From Zygnema cylindricum (Eukaryota; Streptophyta; Zygnematophyceae; Zygnematales; Zygnemataceae), in the NCBI GenBank assembly GCA_037447655.1, contig JBBHKE010001973.1, positions 151,905 to 215,904 of the forward strand: 64,000 nucleotides of DNA. Direction: 5' to 3'. The notes under the pieces are model-generated. The model was not told the DNA's origin. It did not search any database and saw only the letters and a program-made list of their open reading frames with translations. The first letter of the stretch is position 1. The number at the start of each line of letters is the position of its first letter. Position numbers and translations under genes: made by a program. This document shows positions 1 to 10,939 of this stretch, piece after piece.

Positions 1-185
1 AGTGATGTCGACGCTATCATAAGTGAGCGTGACGTCAATATGTCACAAACCCTAAACATCTACAATGTCACAAGTAGATAGACGTCTACAAACGTCGCTA
101 TTTTGTAAACGTCAACAATTGTCGCGAGTTTTGTAGGCGTCTACAAACCGTCACAAATTTCACCCACATCTACATCCGTCACGAT
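1..185. repeat. Degenerate short repeats (gacgtctacaaa-like)
   Basis: Variants of 'gacgtctacaaacgtc' recur several times in this stretch, for example near 87-105 and 148-166, together with 'tgtcac' and 'gtcaca' words. No reading frame of note is present. It may be a decayed minisatellite or the edge of a larger repeat outside the window. From 186 to 415 I see nothing but AT-rich DNA. Confidence 0.35.
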
Positions 186-415
186 CTAAAGTAACGATTT
201 GATTTTTTTACATACGAATGCTCTGAAAGTAGTACGGAGAATCTTAGCTAAAAACAAAGTTACAAGACTAAAGTTTCGGTTACATGGGAAAGTGCACTTA
301 TCCCATAATGTTTCAATCGTACAAATTTTGACTTTTTTACGAAAATGCATTATTTTTTTAGTTTTTGAACTTTTCGTAAAATCGGTATACTTTTCGTGTA
401 AGGATAACAATTTTG

Positions 416-1187
416 TAGTGTTGTGTATCGACAAGGATTTGTCAATAACCAATATGGACCTTTTTTCATGTTTTTGATAATCGATATATTGGCACCATAT
501 ATCGGCGATAAATGTAAGGGTCGTACAGATAAATGTATGGCCCGTACACTGAGCTGTACGGGTTATTCCCTGGACGCGCCGTGGACCTCCTTCCCCCCAA
601 TTTCGGGTAAAAATCGCGATATTTGCTTGATTATTTCTAATTTAAGGGGGTTTTACTTCGTTTTTATGCTCCCAACCCTTCCAAAATTTTCAGAAGATGG
701 TGGCAATAAATGGCGCCAGTCTGACAAATTTGTTCGTCTGCTCTGTTCATTTGTTCATCTGGTTTTCGAAGAAGTTTGATTTTACAAATTTACAATGTAA
801 TTTAAATTTTTCGTTTCGCTACTATAGTTTTACAACTATAAACTGTTGTTTTAAATTTGTCAGCGTTTATGTGCTGCGTTGTCCGTAATAAACTTAAGTT
901 AAACAGAATACATAACATATTCTTATACGTGGCATGCCACGCTATATCGTATTAAACTGAAGTTAAACATAATACGAAACAAATTTGTATACGTGGCATG
1001 CCAAGCTATATAAAGTCAATAACATAATACATTATATTATAAAGTACTATTGTATGCGTACTATTTTTTTTAAGCTATCGCAGATAAGGATTTGGTTGGT
1101 CTCGGACCGATAAATCGGGACCTCTGACCGTTCAATAACCGATAAATATCGGTAGCGCAATAACTATTTTTCCGATACAGAACACTA
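416..1187. mobile_element. hAT-like non-autonomous element, copy 1
   Basis: The left end reads TAGTGTTGTGTATCG and the right end reads CGATACAGAACACTA, which form imperfect terminal inverted repeats. The TAGTG terminus fits the hAT pattern, and two related copies in this window (2778-3207 and 33725-34609) have perfect 8-bp target duplications. The flanks here (caattttg and acaaattg) are only similar. The interior contains 'cgtacggg' words and paired cgatAtatcg/ccgataaatcgg blocks but no transposase-like frame. Confidence 0.6.
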
Positions 1188-2207
1188 ACAAATTGTATAG
1201 ATAGGATGTACTAAAAATTTCAAAAAGAGCGTTGAAAGTAAGTCGTGAATCGATAATAGAGTGAAAAAAAAATTAGTGTAAAGAAATAATTAATGTTATC
1301 AACTCTATTTTAAGTTCAACGGCCTAACACCAACAAAAATTAACGCAATTTATACACCTAACACTAATTTGGATATACATTCCCATGAATTAACCACGAT
1401 ATTCTGTGTTCACATATTCGACGTTTGAACACTTGAGAACAAGTTCTAGCGAATTTCCCTCAACTTTATGACTTGGAATCAAATTTGCGTACAATTTTCC
1501 GTGCGACGCACTCAATTTCCACTGTCGACTCCTTTATCTGACACTTATTTTGACACTTATTTTGTACAGAAAATAAGTGTCAGATAAATTAATTTTAGTA
1601 CGGACTGACACATTTCGTACGTAACACAATTTAAAAACATTCAAAACTAGAGTAACTAACGTTATTTAAACAGTACAAATATTAAGGCAGAAAAACATTG
1701 AGTTAAATTTGATTAACTAGATCAATTTTTTTGTTGAGCTGGATTCGCATGCCAGTGGATCGAAATTTTGAAACCGCCAAAATGAGATTTTCTCGTTTGG
1801 GACTGAATTTTAGATCCAAACGACAAAAAAAAGCCGACACTTAAATACATAGGCACATACCCTAAGTTGTAGTATTATTTTTTATTAAATGTTTTTTTTT
1901 TTATTATTTATTTATATTGATGTCAAAGTCGGTCAACGCATTTTATAAACGTTTAAATTTTGCTCTGAGCGAATATTCATTATTTCTTGGGAGTTTCATG
2001 CGTGCGCATAGTACGAATAAAACCTTTATAAAATTATCTGAGGTCCCCTCTTGATTACCTTGTCCAATTCGTTTTTATGCATATTAGTAATTACAACCAA
2101 ACATATTTTTGGGTGTGAACTATTTTCGACTTTTTTTTTATTTTGCTAATTCGCATTTTCTTACGTGTTTTCATGCGGCGATCTTTTGAAGTTAGAGGAC
2201 TTGCTAG
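1188..2207. other. AT-rich intergenic stretch
   Basis: No coding frame, RNA gene or recognisable transposon end was found. The only distinct structure is the palindrome at 1534-1587, listed separately. Confidence 0.5.
1534..1587. repeat. Near-perfect palindrome (hairpin)
   Basis: The arm TTATCTGACACTTATTTT is followed after about 18 bases by its exact reverse complement. The spacer itself repeats 'gacacttatttt', so there is also a direct repeat inside. It could be the fused ends of a tiny transposon or a replication-slippage product; nothing indicates a terminator function. Confidence 0.6.
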
Positions 2208-2600
2208 TAGTGTTGTTTATTAGGTAAAAACCTATCGCAATAAATTCAATATGTCGAATATCGAACGGTTAGATGGCTCAATATGTTGCTCCTAGACCAA
2301 CAATAATTTTTGCTTTATATTTAGTGGGAGATGGGTGTTCATAAATATTTAGTAAGGAAACAAAGTACCGTTAAATCGTATGGAAGAACCCCCTCCCTTG
2401 CGAAAGGTTGGGGACGCGTCACGGGGAGGGGAGGGGGGAAATTTTGGAAAAAAATAATGAAACCCAACGTATCTTCAACATATCATGGAATAAATTTATC
2501 GGCTATCAAGGCAATATATAGGCAAAATATCTTAAAATTGAGATTCTCGATATATTAAGAAGATTTACCGATTATCAAGTACCCAAAATCTACCCGCCAA
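2208..2600. mobile_element. Degenerate hAT-like element, copy 2
   Basis: The left end TAGTGTTGTTTATTAGG matches the hAT-like family seen at 2778 and 21721. The shared interior 'gatgggtgttc...gtatggaa...cccctccc' lies near 2330-2400, and 'gattatcaagtacccaaa' near 2570 matches the family right side. The right terminus is not recognisable, so the end coordinate is approximate. Confidence 0.45.
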
Positions 2601-2777
2601 TCTATAAACCCATGGGCTATGGAGGGTTATAATAGGGTGGTGGACAGACGGTATAAGAATCATTGAACCTTACAATTGAGTTTTGACCCCATTCTCTGTT
2701 TTTCCCTCTCCCTCTACCCCCATGACATAAGCCACACAATATATAATTTGATATTTTGGCTTTCTAAGACTTTTAAG

Positions 2778-3024
2778 TAATTTGGGTATCGGGTATAATC
2801 ATATTGCAATAATTTCGATATTCGATATATCGATTATCGATCGGTCAAAGGCCTCGATATGTCGCACCGGGACCAATATAAAATATCACGATATATTTGG
2901 TAAAAGGTGGGTGTCCGAACAAATCTCGTACGGAAAATCGTACGGAACCCCCCCTCCCCCCCCCACACTACCGAGCGCGCGCCACGGGGGGGGGGCGGGG
3001 GGACTTATGGAAATAAAATTTAGA

Positions 3025-3090
<66 letters not shown>

Positions 3091-3207
3091 CGCAGAAATA
3101 TCGCGATATTAACATCCTCGATATATTGAAGTAATATGTCGATTATCGGGTACCCAAATTTTGGTACATATCAAATATCGGCAAAGAGCCCTCGATACCC
3201 ATCATTA
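2778..3207. mobile_element. hAT-like MITE, copy 3, with perfect 8-bp target duplication
   Basis: The element runs from TAATTTGGGTATCGGG to CGATACCCATCATTA. The 8 bases before it (2770-2777) and after it (3208-3215) are both cttttaag, a perfect target-site duplication. Interior blocks (gatatgtcgcaccgggacc; ggtgggtgtccg; cgtacggaacccccc) are shared with the copy at 21721-22074. The 430-bp length and lack of any frame mark it as non-autonomous. An AT microsatellite has expanded inside it. Confidence 0.75.
3033..3087. repeat. (AT)n microsatellite
   Basis: About 27 uninterrupted AT units lie inside the hAT-like element at 2778-3207. Confidence 0.95.
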
Positions 3208-3215
3208 CTTTTAAG

Positions 3216-3955
3216 GATTTAGGGTATACGAGTTTTGTGAAGGTATTGTATCATTGTTAGGCTATATAACTTTCATCCAATTCTTTTAGGTTTTAAGTTT
3301 TTTTGGATGTCTTAGGGTTTTTCTGTGCCTTTAAGGTTTTGGTTTTAAACAAATAATTCAGTTTTCATTGGGCATTAAGGTTTTTGAAGGCTTTTTAAAA
3401 TTTCGACATTTTTTATGTTTTTGAGGTTTGTAGCGGTGTTAAAGTTATTCTGTGATGTTTCCTATCTTCTACTGCAAAGTTAGTTTAGTGCAAAAGTGCG
3501 AATTGGTGCCTGGCCCCATGTGCTACGCTTTGCACAACCAGATACAGATTGCAAGCAATCAGAAATCTATCTTTGTGAGGACACACTGGAGCACACAAAT
3601 GCCAAGAAAGGATCGAGAATTTTGAGCAAATGAACCAAATAAAGCTCTTCTTAAAGTCCTCTAATAGGATACATTGTCCTTATGTAAAAATAATGTTTGG
3701 GCTTTTTGTTTGTTGTTGGTGCTAAATTTGCGAAATAGTCTACAAACTCCAACGTTCAAAAATGAGATTATAAAAAACAATGTGCAATGTTGATTAATGT
3801 CAATTGTTCAATGTCCAACATCGAATGGCAAAAATATCAATTTCAAAAAATGTCCGGCTTTGAAAAGTCTTCAAAGCATAATAAAGTTCAATGTAAAACA
3901 ACTCTAAGGACAAACAACATCTAATGTGTAACAATGTCCAATATTGTCCTTAACA
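3216..3955. other. Intergenic; partly degenerate TTTAGGG-like
   Basis: From about 3260 to 3460 the sequence consists largely of words such as ttttaggttttaag, cttagggttttt and ttaaggttttgg, resembling a decayed plant telomere-type repeat. From 3460 to 3955 nothing recognisable was found. Confidence 0.4.
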
Positions 3956-3956
3956 T

Positions 3957-4140
3957 GGAGAAAGGGAGAGAGGCGGGGGAGAGAGGGAGGGAAGGAGGGG
4001 AGCAAGAGAGGGAGAGAGAGGGGGGAAGGAGGTAGAGGGAAGATGGAGGAAGGGAGGGAGGGAGGGAGGGAGGGTAAGGAGGAAGGAGGGAGAGAGGAGG
4101 AATGGAGGAAGGAAAGAAAAGAGCAAAGGAGCGAAATAGG
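3957..4140. repeat. Purine-rich (GGGA/GAGG)n tract
   Basis: This is a nearly pure G/A strand of gagg, aagg and gggaggga units. Frames across it on either strand encode only low-complexity runs and are not genes. Confidence 0.85.
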
Positions 4141-4870
4141 GAAGGTAGGGGAATTTTCAAATTTAAAGGGTTTTTTAGGTTCAACGATTTTAAAGGTGTT
4201 TCAAGTTTTTAAGTTTATGAATTTTCAAGGTTTTCAGGCTTTATGGAATTATTAAAGTTTTAGGGTTTGCAGAGTTTTATGGTTTTTGAGGGAATTTCAG
4301 CCTTTATTGTTTTTATACTTTAAATGTTATCATCTTTTCGGAGTTTTCTCCGTGTTTATTTTTTTAGGGGTTCTTAGGGTTAAGAGTTTTAGTAATTAAG
4401 GATTTAAGGTTTCTAGGATTTTAGGCTTTTCCATGTTCCTAACTTTTATGTTTAGGGTTTTGGAGATTTTAAGGATTTTGAAGTTTTTATGGTTTATTGG
4501 GTTTTAAAGGTATTCAGAGTTTTTAGGGATTTAGAGTTTTAGAGTTTTGGAGATATATACGGATTTCATGAGTTTGGTGTTTTAAAGGTTATAAGTATTT
4601 AGAGGACTTTGTTGATTTTCGATTTCTAAGGATTTTAGAGTCTTTAGGGTTCATGAAGCTTTTCAAGTTCTGAATGTTTAAGGGTTTTCAAGGCTTTCAA
4701 TAGGGTTTTTAGAGATTTTAGTGTTTTTTAGGTTTTTATAGTTTTGGGGACCTTTATGGTTTTTGAGGTTTTTAAGGTTTCTTAGGTTTTCACGTTGTTT
4801 ATAGCTTTTAAGGTTTTAGAGGCCTTTGGGGTTTTAAGGGTTCCAAGGTTTTGAAAATATTTGGGGATTT
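4141..4870. repeat. Long degenerate GGTTTTAGG/GGTTTTTAAGG repeat
   Basis: For about 730 bases the sequence is built from variants of ttttagggtt, ggtttttaagg and gggttttaaagg at irregular spacing. It resembles heavily mutated plant telomere-type (TTTAGGG) DNA but has no exact tandem run longer than one or two units. No coding frame is present. Confidence 0.55.
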
Positions 4871-4934
4871 TCAGTTTCAGGGATTTTTACTTCACAATCC
4901 CTTTTTTGTCTTGTTCTTTGAGTAAATGTTTCAA

Positions 4935-5095
4935 ACGGGAGGGGGAGGGGGAGGGGAAGAGGGAAAGAGAGAAGAGTAGTGTGCAAGAGGGGAAAGGAAA
5001 GGGAAAGAGAGAGAGAGGAATAGAAAGAGAAGGATGAAAAAAAGACGGGCAAAAAAAAAGAGAAGGGAAGAGAGAGAGAGAGAGAAAAATACACT
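4935..5095. repeat. GA-rich low-complexity tract
   Basis: Gagggg, aaagagag and gagagaga units dominate. Reading frames through it are serine/leucine/proline low-complexity artefacts. Confidence 0.8.
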
Positions 5096-5757
5096 TCGCA
5101 TTCAGCATACGAATTATTGCATAAGTAAGCCCTTGGTAGAACGCTCAAAATCACTCAAAGTGTACTTTTCCAAAACTTCTTCAACCAAAGTAAGTTCGTC
5201 ACATTGATTAGAAATTCGCAATTTCTGAGAAAATTTCCTCACCATACCATTTACTCTTTCTTGACCAAAGGGAGTAAGAGCCTTGAAAACCCTAAAAACT
5301 GAACATAAGAGTTGTACCTCATAAATGAGGAGCACACTTTTGCAAAGCCATAGATCCTCCAGGGTCGAGCTTCTCCATGACGTCAACAGTGAGGAGGAGG
5401 AGCATCCCACGCCGGGTAGAGAGAAGAAGAGCGGGAGTGTAGAGAGGCGCCATGATACGAAGAAAGGAAAGGCCACCCGCACGTGCCAATCTAAGGCTGC
5501 CCGAGCAGCGAAAATTTCAAAGATGGAGGAGCATTGGATGGGGAAAGAAGGGAAGGGAGCGCTAGTTGGACAAGACACGGCAAAGAGAGAGAGAGAGAAG
5601 AAAAGGAGGAGAGGTGTAGAAAAGAAGGGAGAATCGAGTGAGAAAATGGTACAGTACATGGTACAGAATAGTACATTCAACTACGACGTAAGAAGGTGAC
5701 GTCGTCGTCTGCTGATGTGGCGGTTTGGTGAAGAGGCATTTTCCGGACACGTTAGAG
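5096..5757. other. Unassigned stretch with one weak minus-strand frame
   Basis: A minus-strand frame of 188 codons (5114-5680) spans it. Its first two thirds are composition-biased, and only the C-terminal part (about 60 residues, 'LRISNQCDELTLVEEVLEKY') has a protein-like texture. I recognise no domain and do not call a gene. It could be a fragment of an old transposon. Confidence 0.25.
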
Positions 5758-6243
5758 TGAAATTCTATGGTCTACATTAACCCACAGAATGAGCAACCTA
5801 TGTAAAGCCTCTAGGATAATATTTAACCCTTTCACTTTCCCACAGAATAAGTTCCACCCAGGCACAAATATATTATAACTTCCCTCGCCCCTGTGAGGAC
5901 AAGACTCTCTTGAGTCAAACGCAAAAATAATCACTGAATTTGTTCCCCTAAGCAGTAAGTTATGGCTGGCCAAAGATGGCCTATAAATACAAAACGTCAC
6001 TTGGAGAGAGGCGCCTCAAACACGCTAAGTCCCTTAACTCCTACTCACAACTACTTACTACTCTACCCTCGGCCAATCAAAAGGGTGTATAGTACAAGAA
6101 GGTACAGTGGCCGATTGTACTTCTTGTACGGCCATTGTACAACATGGCCTTCTGGCTGAAACTTGTCAACATGGGAGCCATTGTTCCTCCTCCCATCTTT
6201 TCCTACATCCAATGTTGTGGCGCCACCAGGCACAACGCTCCGC
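5758..6243 (-). mobile_element. Copia LTR, first part, split by the gypsy element
   Basis: Several blocks match the intact copia LTRs at 53376 and 61136: 'agcctctaggataa', 'gtgaggacaagactctcttgagtc', 'agcagtaagttatgg' and 'gtacaacatggcct'. Similarity stops at 6243, where the 12.8-kb retrotransposon begins, and LTR-like sequence resumes at 19030. On the plus strand it reads in the same direction as the LTRs of the minus-strand copia element, so I assign it to the minus strand. It is clearly older and more diverged than those copies. Confidence 0.7.
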
Positions 6244-7421
6244 TGTCAAGCTTGAGTGCTTTTCAGGCACACTTCTATATTACCGAGGATTTCCATTTCC
6301 TTCCGACCCGTACTATTCTCAGATTTCGGAGAAGCCCGCACAACCTGCCAGAAGGATTGAAGCATTTCCTCCACTGAACAAGACGCACTTTGTTTCGTGC
6401 CTAACGGAGGCTGGACGACAAAGTTCTACCGTCTGAAAGATCGCAGTTCCGTCACATAGTACTAGCTTCCACCAGCCCTAGTGGAGGGTACATTGTGGAT
6501 CGCCAAGTAGACTTCCGGACTGTAATCTAGATTTTGCTGTTAGCTGTCTGTAGCAATTCAGTTCAGATTCAGCTGACCAGTGGTTAATTAATTACATTAA
6601 GTCAAAGCTTGGCACTTACGTGTCTTTTTAGTACTTTGTCTTAAAAACTGTGGAAGATATAATAACTTCCGGCCGCGAATCTAGCCGTGGTCAGAGGTCC
6701 AACTTTTTGCCCCAATAGTAGTACACATTATTTTGTCTTATGTCAGTTCCATTGCCGTTGCTGGTCGCTCATTGGCTAATAGCGTAGGTTTGGCTTTTGG
6801 ACCCGATTTTGGACAAACTTTGATGTATAAGGCGCTTGGGGCCGAAGGAGACAGGTTGCTTTTCAGTACTGTCTTCTGTGAAAACCCTCAAAAATTCCAA
6901 CAAACCTTCTTTTGGAGAATCTTTGTGTTATTTGACTCTATTGCCATCTCTGTTTTGGATTTGTCCATTTTGGGAATCATAGTTCGGGCTGGTGGTTGGC
7001 ACTACCGTCCCTTTGGGTGATTTTTGGATTTTTCGCTGCTTGAAACTAAGAAGAGTCTAGTCGGTTCTGAGCTGCGGACACCGAGGGTTGAAGGACTACC
7101 ATACCTATTTACACTGCCACCAGGAGAGATTTCGCCTTTCTCCCATTGTCATCGTAAATTACCGGGGTAGGTTAAGCTTGCTTCGCCATCTTTTAAATCT
7201 TCCATCTTATATTTTATTTCTGTGGTCAAGGTGATATTGTTAAATCTGAAACAGCCATTCCTATTTATTTTTATATGTCCACGTGGTAGTGCATTTGTGT
7301 CTTCACTTTTAGTCTCTTTTGCTTTGGCGAGGACTTCCCGGGGTAAAACTTCAATTTCCTGGCACCGAAACAGTGGGTTTTGAGGGAACGAATGCTATAG
7401 ACTTCCTGTGGAATAAACACA
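6244..7421 (+). repeat. Direct repeat A1 (5' LTR-like unit)
   Basis: It begins TGTCAAGCTTGAGTGC and matches 17565-18741 over its whole length with about 3 percent mismatches by eye. Similarity ends at 'gtggaataaacaca'. It contains a 95-codon ATG frame at 6733-7020, kept in the second copy with a few amino-acid changes; I do not recognise it. In a conventional reading, A would be the right 80 percent of an LTR plus the primer-binding site. Confidence 0.85.
7360..7377 (+). promoter_or_regulatory. Candidate primer-binding site
   Basis: The sequence tggcaccgaaacagtggg starts with TGG, as expected for pairing with the CCA end of a tRNA. It lies 6 bases after a CA dinucleotide (...aacttca) that could be the true LTR end. 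The matching tRNA was not identified. The same site is present in A2 at 18680. Confidence 0.5.
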
Positions 7422-7547
7422 GTACTGAAAAGCCACCCTGTCTCCTTCGGATTAGAGGGGATAGGAGCTTTTTGACTTTAGAAGCTCTCTTGGCGGAAGC
7501 GAGTATTGTTTTCTGTCGTTAATTCCTCTTTCGAGACCTTCGTCATC

Positions 7548-9942
7548 ATGGGGGGAGGTGAAGCTCAAGATAAGAATCTCTCTGGTGTAAGGCCGGAAGA
7601 ACTGGCGAATCCAGAAGCGGTGGTATCAAAAGAAGAGTCAGAGGTTCCCGAAGAATCTGTCCCCTTTACCTCGCCTGCCAACATAGAGCGTTTTCTCCAG
7701 GGGATGATGCCTGAGCCTGTTAGGGTTGAAACTCCTCCAAAACCACCTGAACCACAAACTTCGCCCCCATCTCCTCCTAGCCTAACTCAAGAACATTTTC
7801 CCTCCTTGGCGGAGGCCTCTAGAACCTTAGCCGAGGAAAGAAAGGAGTCCAGAGCATAGGCTCAAGAAAGAAACCGAGTGTTACACGGGCCAGGCCCAAG
7901 AGGCAAGCTCAGCGGGAGCCCCTTTTGGGTCCCTTTCCGGAGGTCGGGCTTCACACCAAATCAAAGATTCCCAGGGCCGAAATTCAGATTGACCTTGCAG
8001 TTTTGACGGATCCCAGCCGCCCTGGTCGAAAGGAACTCCTTGCTCTTCATGATCTTCATGAATTGAAGGTCAAGAAGGAGTTGGTGCAAAGAGTGTCTCG
8101 GTTGGATCGGCCTCGGGTAGTTAAACCAGTGGGAGGGGTAGTGGAGATTCTAAGTAGCTCTTCAGAGAGTGGTTCCTCCCAGTCCTTGCGGGAACGGCCC
8201 AGGAGGGCTCCTCCTTCTCGCCCTCCTCCATCTTCTTCCCAAGACACTGCAGCAAGCCGACCGTCCCGGGGGCGCCCAGCTTCGAGGTCTCGTAGGAAAG
8301 CACGTGGCAGCGATAGCGGGGTTCCAAAGCTGGGGAGGGGGAAGAAGTTTGACCACAGGGATAGCAAGGGTAGATTTGCACCTATTCCCAAGGAAGAACC
8401 TTCCCCAACGCCATTGCCAGTCTCCACCGAGAGATCTACCCCTCTGGCACCCCGGGTCTGCCCTGATGGAGGGTTCTGGCGACCCAAACCCACTGACCCA
8501 GAGGTTCAGGAAACCGAACCAGAAGAGTTGTCCGAGGGATTGTTTCGAGCCAGGCCTGCAGATCCAAAAATTCTAGGAGCAGGGATAGCTGATATGACCG
8601 GAGTAGTGGAAAGGGCTAAGGAACTAGTGGAAATTTAAAAACCTCAGGGCTCGGCTACGGCGGGGACTGGACCCGTTACAGTAGATTGGGAAGCGTTGGA
8701 GGAAGAACGGAGAAAGTTGTGGGAGCAGGAATTGAATCTCATCCGGGAAGCTAGGCGGAGGTCCAGTGGGATCCTCTGTGGGCGGATCCCTCCAACACCA
8801 GTAGCGGAAACCCCGCCCAGAGCTCCACTCCAGGCTCCTCCTTTGGAGATTGGTCATGAACCTCCTCTTCAGCGGGAAGAGGGGGCAGACACAAGACCTA
8901 ATATTGGGGGTATGGGTGCAGATTTACCGTCTGAACTCGAAGCGGCTTCGCGGGAAGAGCCTACTTTTGTTTCGGTGGAGGTTTTTGAAGCTGTTGAGGC
9001 TTTAGTGGAGTTACAACCGGACGAAAGAATTCACATCCCCTTGAGACCGTCTACACCTCTTTCTCCTCCACCCAGACTGTCCCCTGATCCTCCTCCTTTC
9101 CCTCCTAATCCTCCTACTTTCCACTTCGAGGCTACGGCAGCAGAACCCCGGGACAATCCCATCTCCTCTCCATCTCCTTCCGTTTCTCTTACTGGAGCCG
9201 ACCGTGGGTCCCCAGGTCCGCTGAATTTACCCTATAAGTACGACGTATACTCCCCTCCTCACCGGCGTTCCCCATCCTCTAGTTCTGGAACTCCTCCCCT
9301 TGAAACCTCCAGAAGAAGGCCTCGGAAACCGACCCCGTTGAGGAGACAGACACCTTCTCCCCAGAACCGGCCTTCATCTCCATCTTCTCCTCCATCTCTA
9401 CCCCAAGATCCACCTGCAATTCACCTCGGCTTCACATCCCGTCCACGAAAACAGTTCTCCGGGACGAGCGATACTCCAGTGGATATAAGGGGGTTGGTAT
9501 AGGGGAGTGGGCCCCTTCTACTTCAGTCGGACAGACAGATCCACCGACGCGGATCTCCTCTGCACCAAAAGTATCATCGGAAAATACCCTTCCTCCTACC
9601 ACCTTTCTAGGCGCTGGTACTTCCTCTGCTGAAGGAGATTCCACACCTCACAGGGCAAGACCTCCTACCAGAGGAGGAGTCGGATCCATTCTCGAGGAAG
9701 AGGACCTAGGAGCCACTTCGCCAGCCCAGTTTGTCAGTCCCACCGGACCTTCCTTGTCTCAGTTCACACATTCAGCAGCGGAGGAAAAGGAAATGGGGGA
9801 CATCCGAATCTTTACAGGAGATAGCTCTGGAATAGCTTTCTTTGATTTCAAATTGTTGTGGAAATCCTTCACCCAATCTGAAATTAACAAGTACAGGGGA
9901 GGAGCTATTCCTGACAACTTCAAACAACTCTCTTTCCTATGA
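7548..9942 (+). pseudogene. gag: gag N-terminal region (proline-rich), broken
   Basis: The likely start is the ATG at 7548 (MGGGEAQDKN...). The frame runs to a TAG at 7857, shifts and continues from about 7925 to a TAA at 8636, continues in the same frame to about 9480, then shifts again to 9942. The protein is rich in Pro, Ser, Glu and Arg and looks disordered, with a charged helical stretch near 8690-8760 (EEERRKLWEQELNLIREARR). The segment just before 9942 (FTGDSSGIAFFDFKLLWKSF) starts the capsid-like part. This is a gag polyprotein, the structural component of the virus-like particle, in a copy that could not make it uninterrupted. It is unusually long ahead of the capsid (about 790 codons). 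Confidence 0.7.
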
Positions 9943-10808
9943 TGGTCAACTACCTCTCTAGAGGGGCGTTGGCAGATTATAAGGAGCGTCAACCTCTCTT
10001 GATGGCTCCAAGCATAAAAATCTCAGATCTGGCCCTGGATGCAGAAGTTTTACGAGCGGAGGGAGATTTGGTTGCCGCATCGGTTACCCCTGTAACAGCT
10101 ACCTTCACCGATGATATGAAGTTGCAGGCCCAAGGGAGAGCCTATGTTAACCAACTGCAAGCAATTCAGGCAGCTCGGGCTGCAACTCGTATGGTGGCGA
10201 ATCCTACCCCTTGCACCACTCTTCTAAACATCTGGAGACTTCTCTACACCGAGAGGAACGAATCAGCCATCAAGGAATTCACGGAATTCCGGTGTTTGAA
10301 GAATGAGACGCCTCAGACACTCTTTAACCGCCTCTCTAGTCTTTGTCAAAAGACTAAACTGTTTACCATTGACCTTCCCGCAATGGCGACCAAGTATTTC
10401 ATTGCTGTCCGTAATTCCTTCGGACCGACAGGGCAGACTGCCTTGGATAACTGGATCGCAGGACAGGCCATCCAGGACATAAATCCCTCGGCCAAGGACA
10501 TATCCCTGGTGGCCATGAAGTTATACGACCACTTCGTTCATAGTGAGGCGAGAGAAAAAGCCGTGACCGGCAAGGCAAGAGCGAATTTTGCAGGATTCGC
10601 CGTGGAAACTTCCTTAAGTGGGGAAGAACAAGCGGAACTCCAAGCTTTGCGGAAGCTTAAAGGGAAGCAAGTTGTGGACAGCGTGCCAGAACATGCAATG
10701 GGGGCCCACGATCGGGTGATTCTGTACAATTGCCTAAATTGTCAACAACCTGGACATGGATGGAAACGTTGCAGTAGGAAACTCAAACCGGAGCTAGCCC
10801 TCAAGTAG
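9939..10808 (+). CDS. gag: gag capsid with first CCHC zinc knuckle
   Basis: This 289-codon frame continues the capsid begun just upstream in another frame; the 4-base overlap with the previous frame marks a frameshift. The middle region (LLNIWRLLYTERNESAIKEF...ETPQTLFNRLSSL) has the helical texture of retrotransposon capsids. Near the C-terminus, at 10731-10772, is a zinc knuckle CLNCQQPGHGWKRC with spacing C-x2-C-x4-H-x4-C, which binds element RNA. It ends at a TAG (10806), with a second in-frame TAG at 10842 and a nine-G run at 10872-10880. Reading through these would join it to the next frame after one base shift, so capsid, knuckle and protease were probably once one polyprotein. Confidence 0.75.
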   Translation: MMVNYLSRGALADYKERQPLLMAPSIKISDLALDAEVLRAEGDLVAASVTPVTATFTDDMKLQAQGRAYVNQLQAIQAARAATRMVANPTPCTTLLNIWRLLYTERNESAIKEFTEFRCLKNETPQTLFNRLSSLCQKTKLFTIDLPAMATKYFIAVRNSFGPTGQTALDNWIAGQAIQDINPSAKDISLVAMKLYDHFVHSEAREKAVTGKARANFAGFAVETSLSGEEQAELQALRKLKGKQVVDSVPEHAMGAHDRVILYNCLNCQQPGHGWKRCSRKLKPELALK

Positions 10809-10939
10809 AAAGAATGGGAGGTAGAGCGTTCAAAAAGGAGCTAGAAGCAGCATGAAGAAAGGCTCAAAGCAGGGGGGGGGAGAGAACACCGGTCACAAAG
10901 AACAATTACCGACCCACTCCCCGGAGCGAAACTTCGAAA

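Noticed and set aside
3944-4255. Glycine/glutamate- and leucine/serine/proline-rich frames across GA/CT tracts (also at 4834-5154, 36363-36754, 37600-38034, 46040-46492)
   Set aside because: They follow base composition only, occur on both strands, and have no domain or splice support.
8056-8576. Alternative frames on both strands in the gag region
   Set aside because: They are composition-driven shadows of the proline/arginine-rich gag frame.
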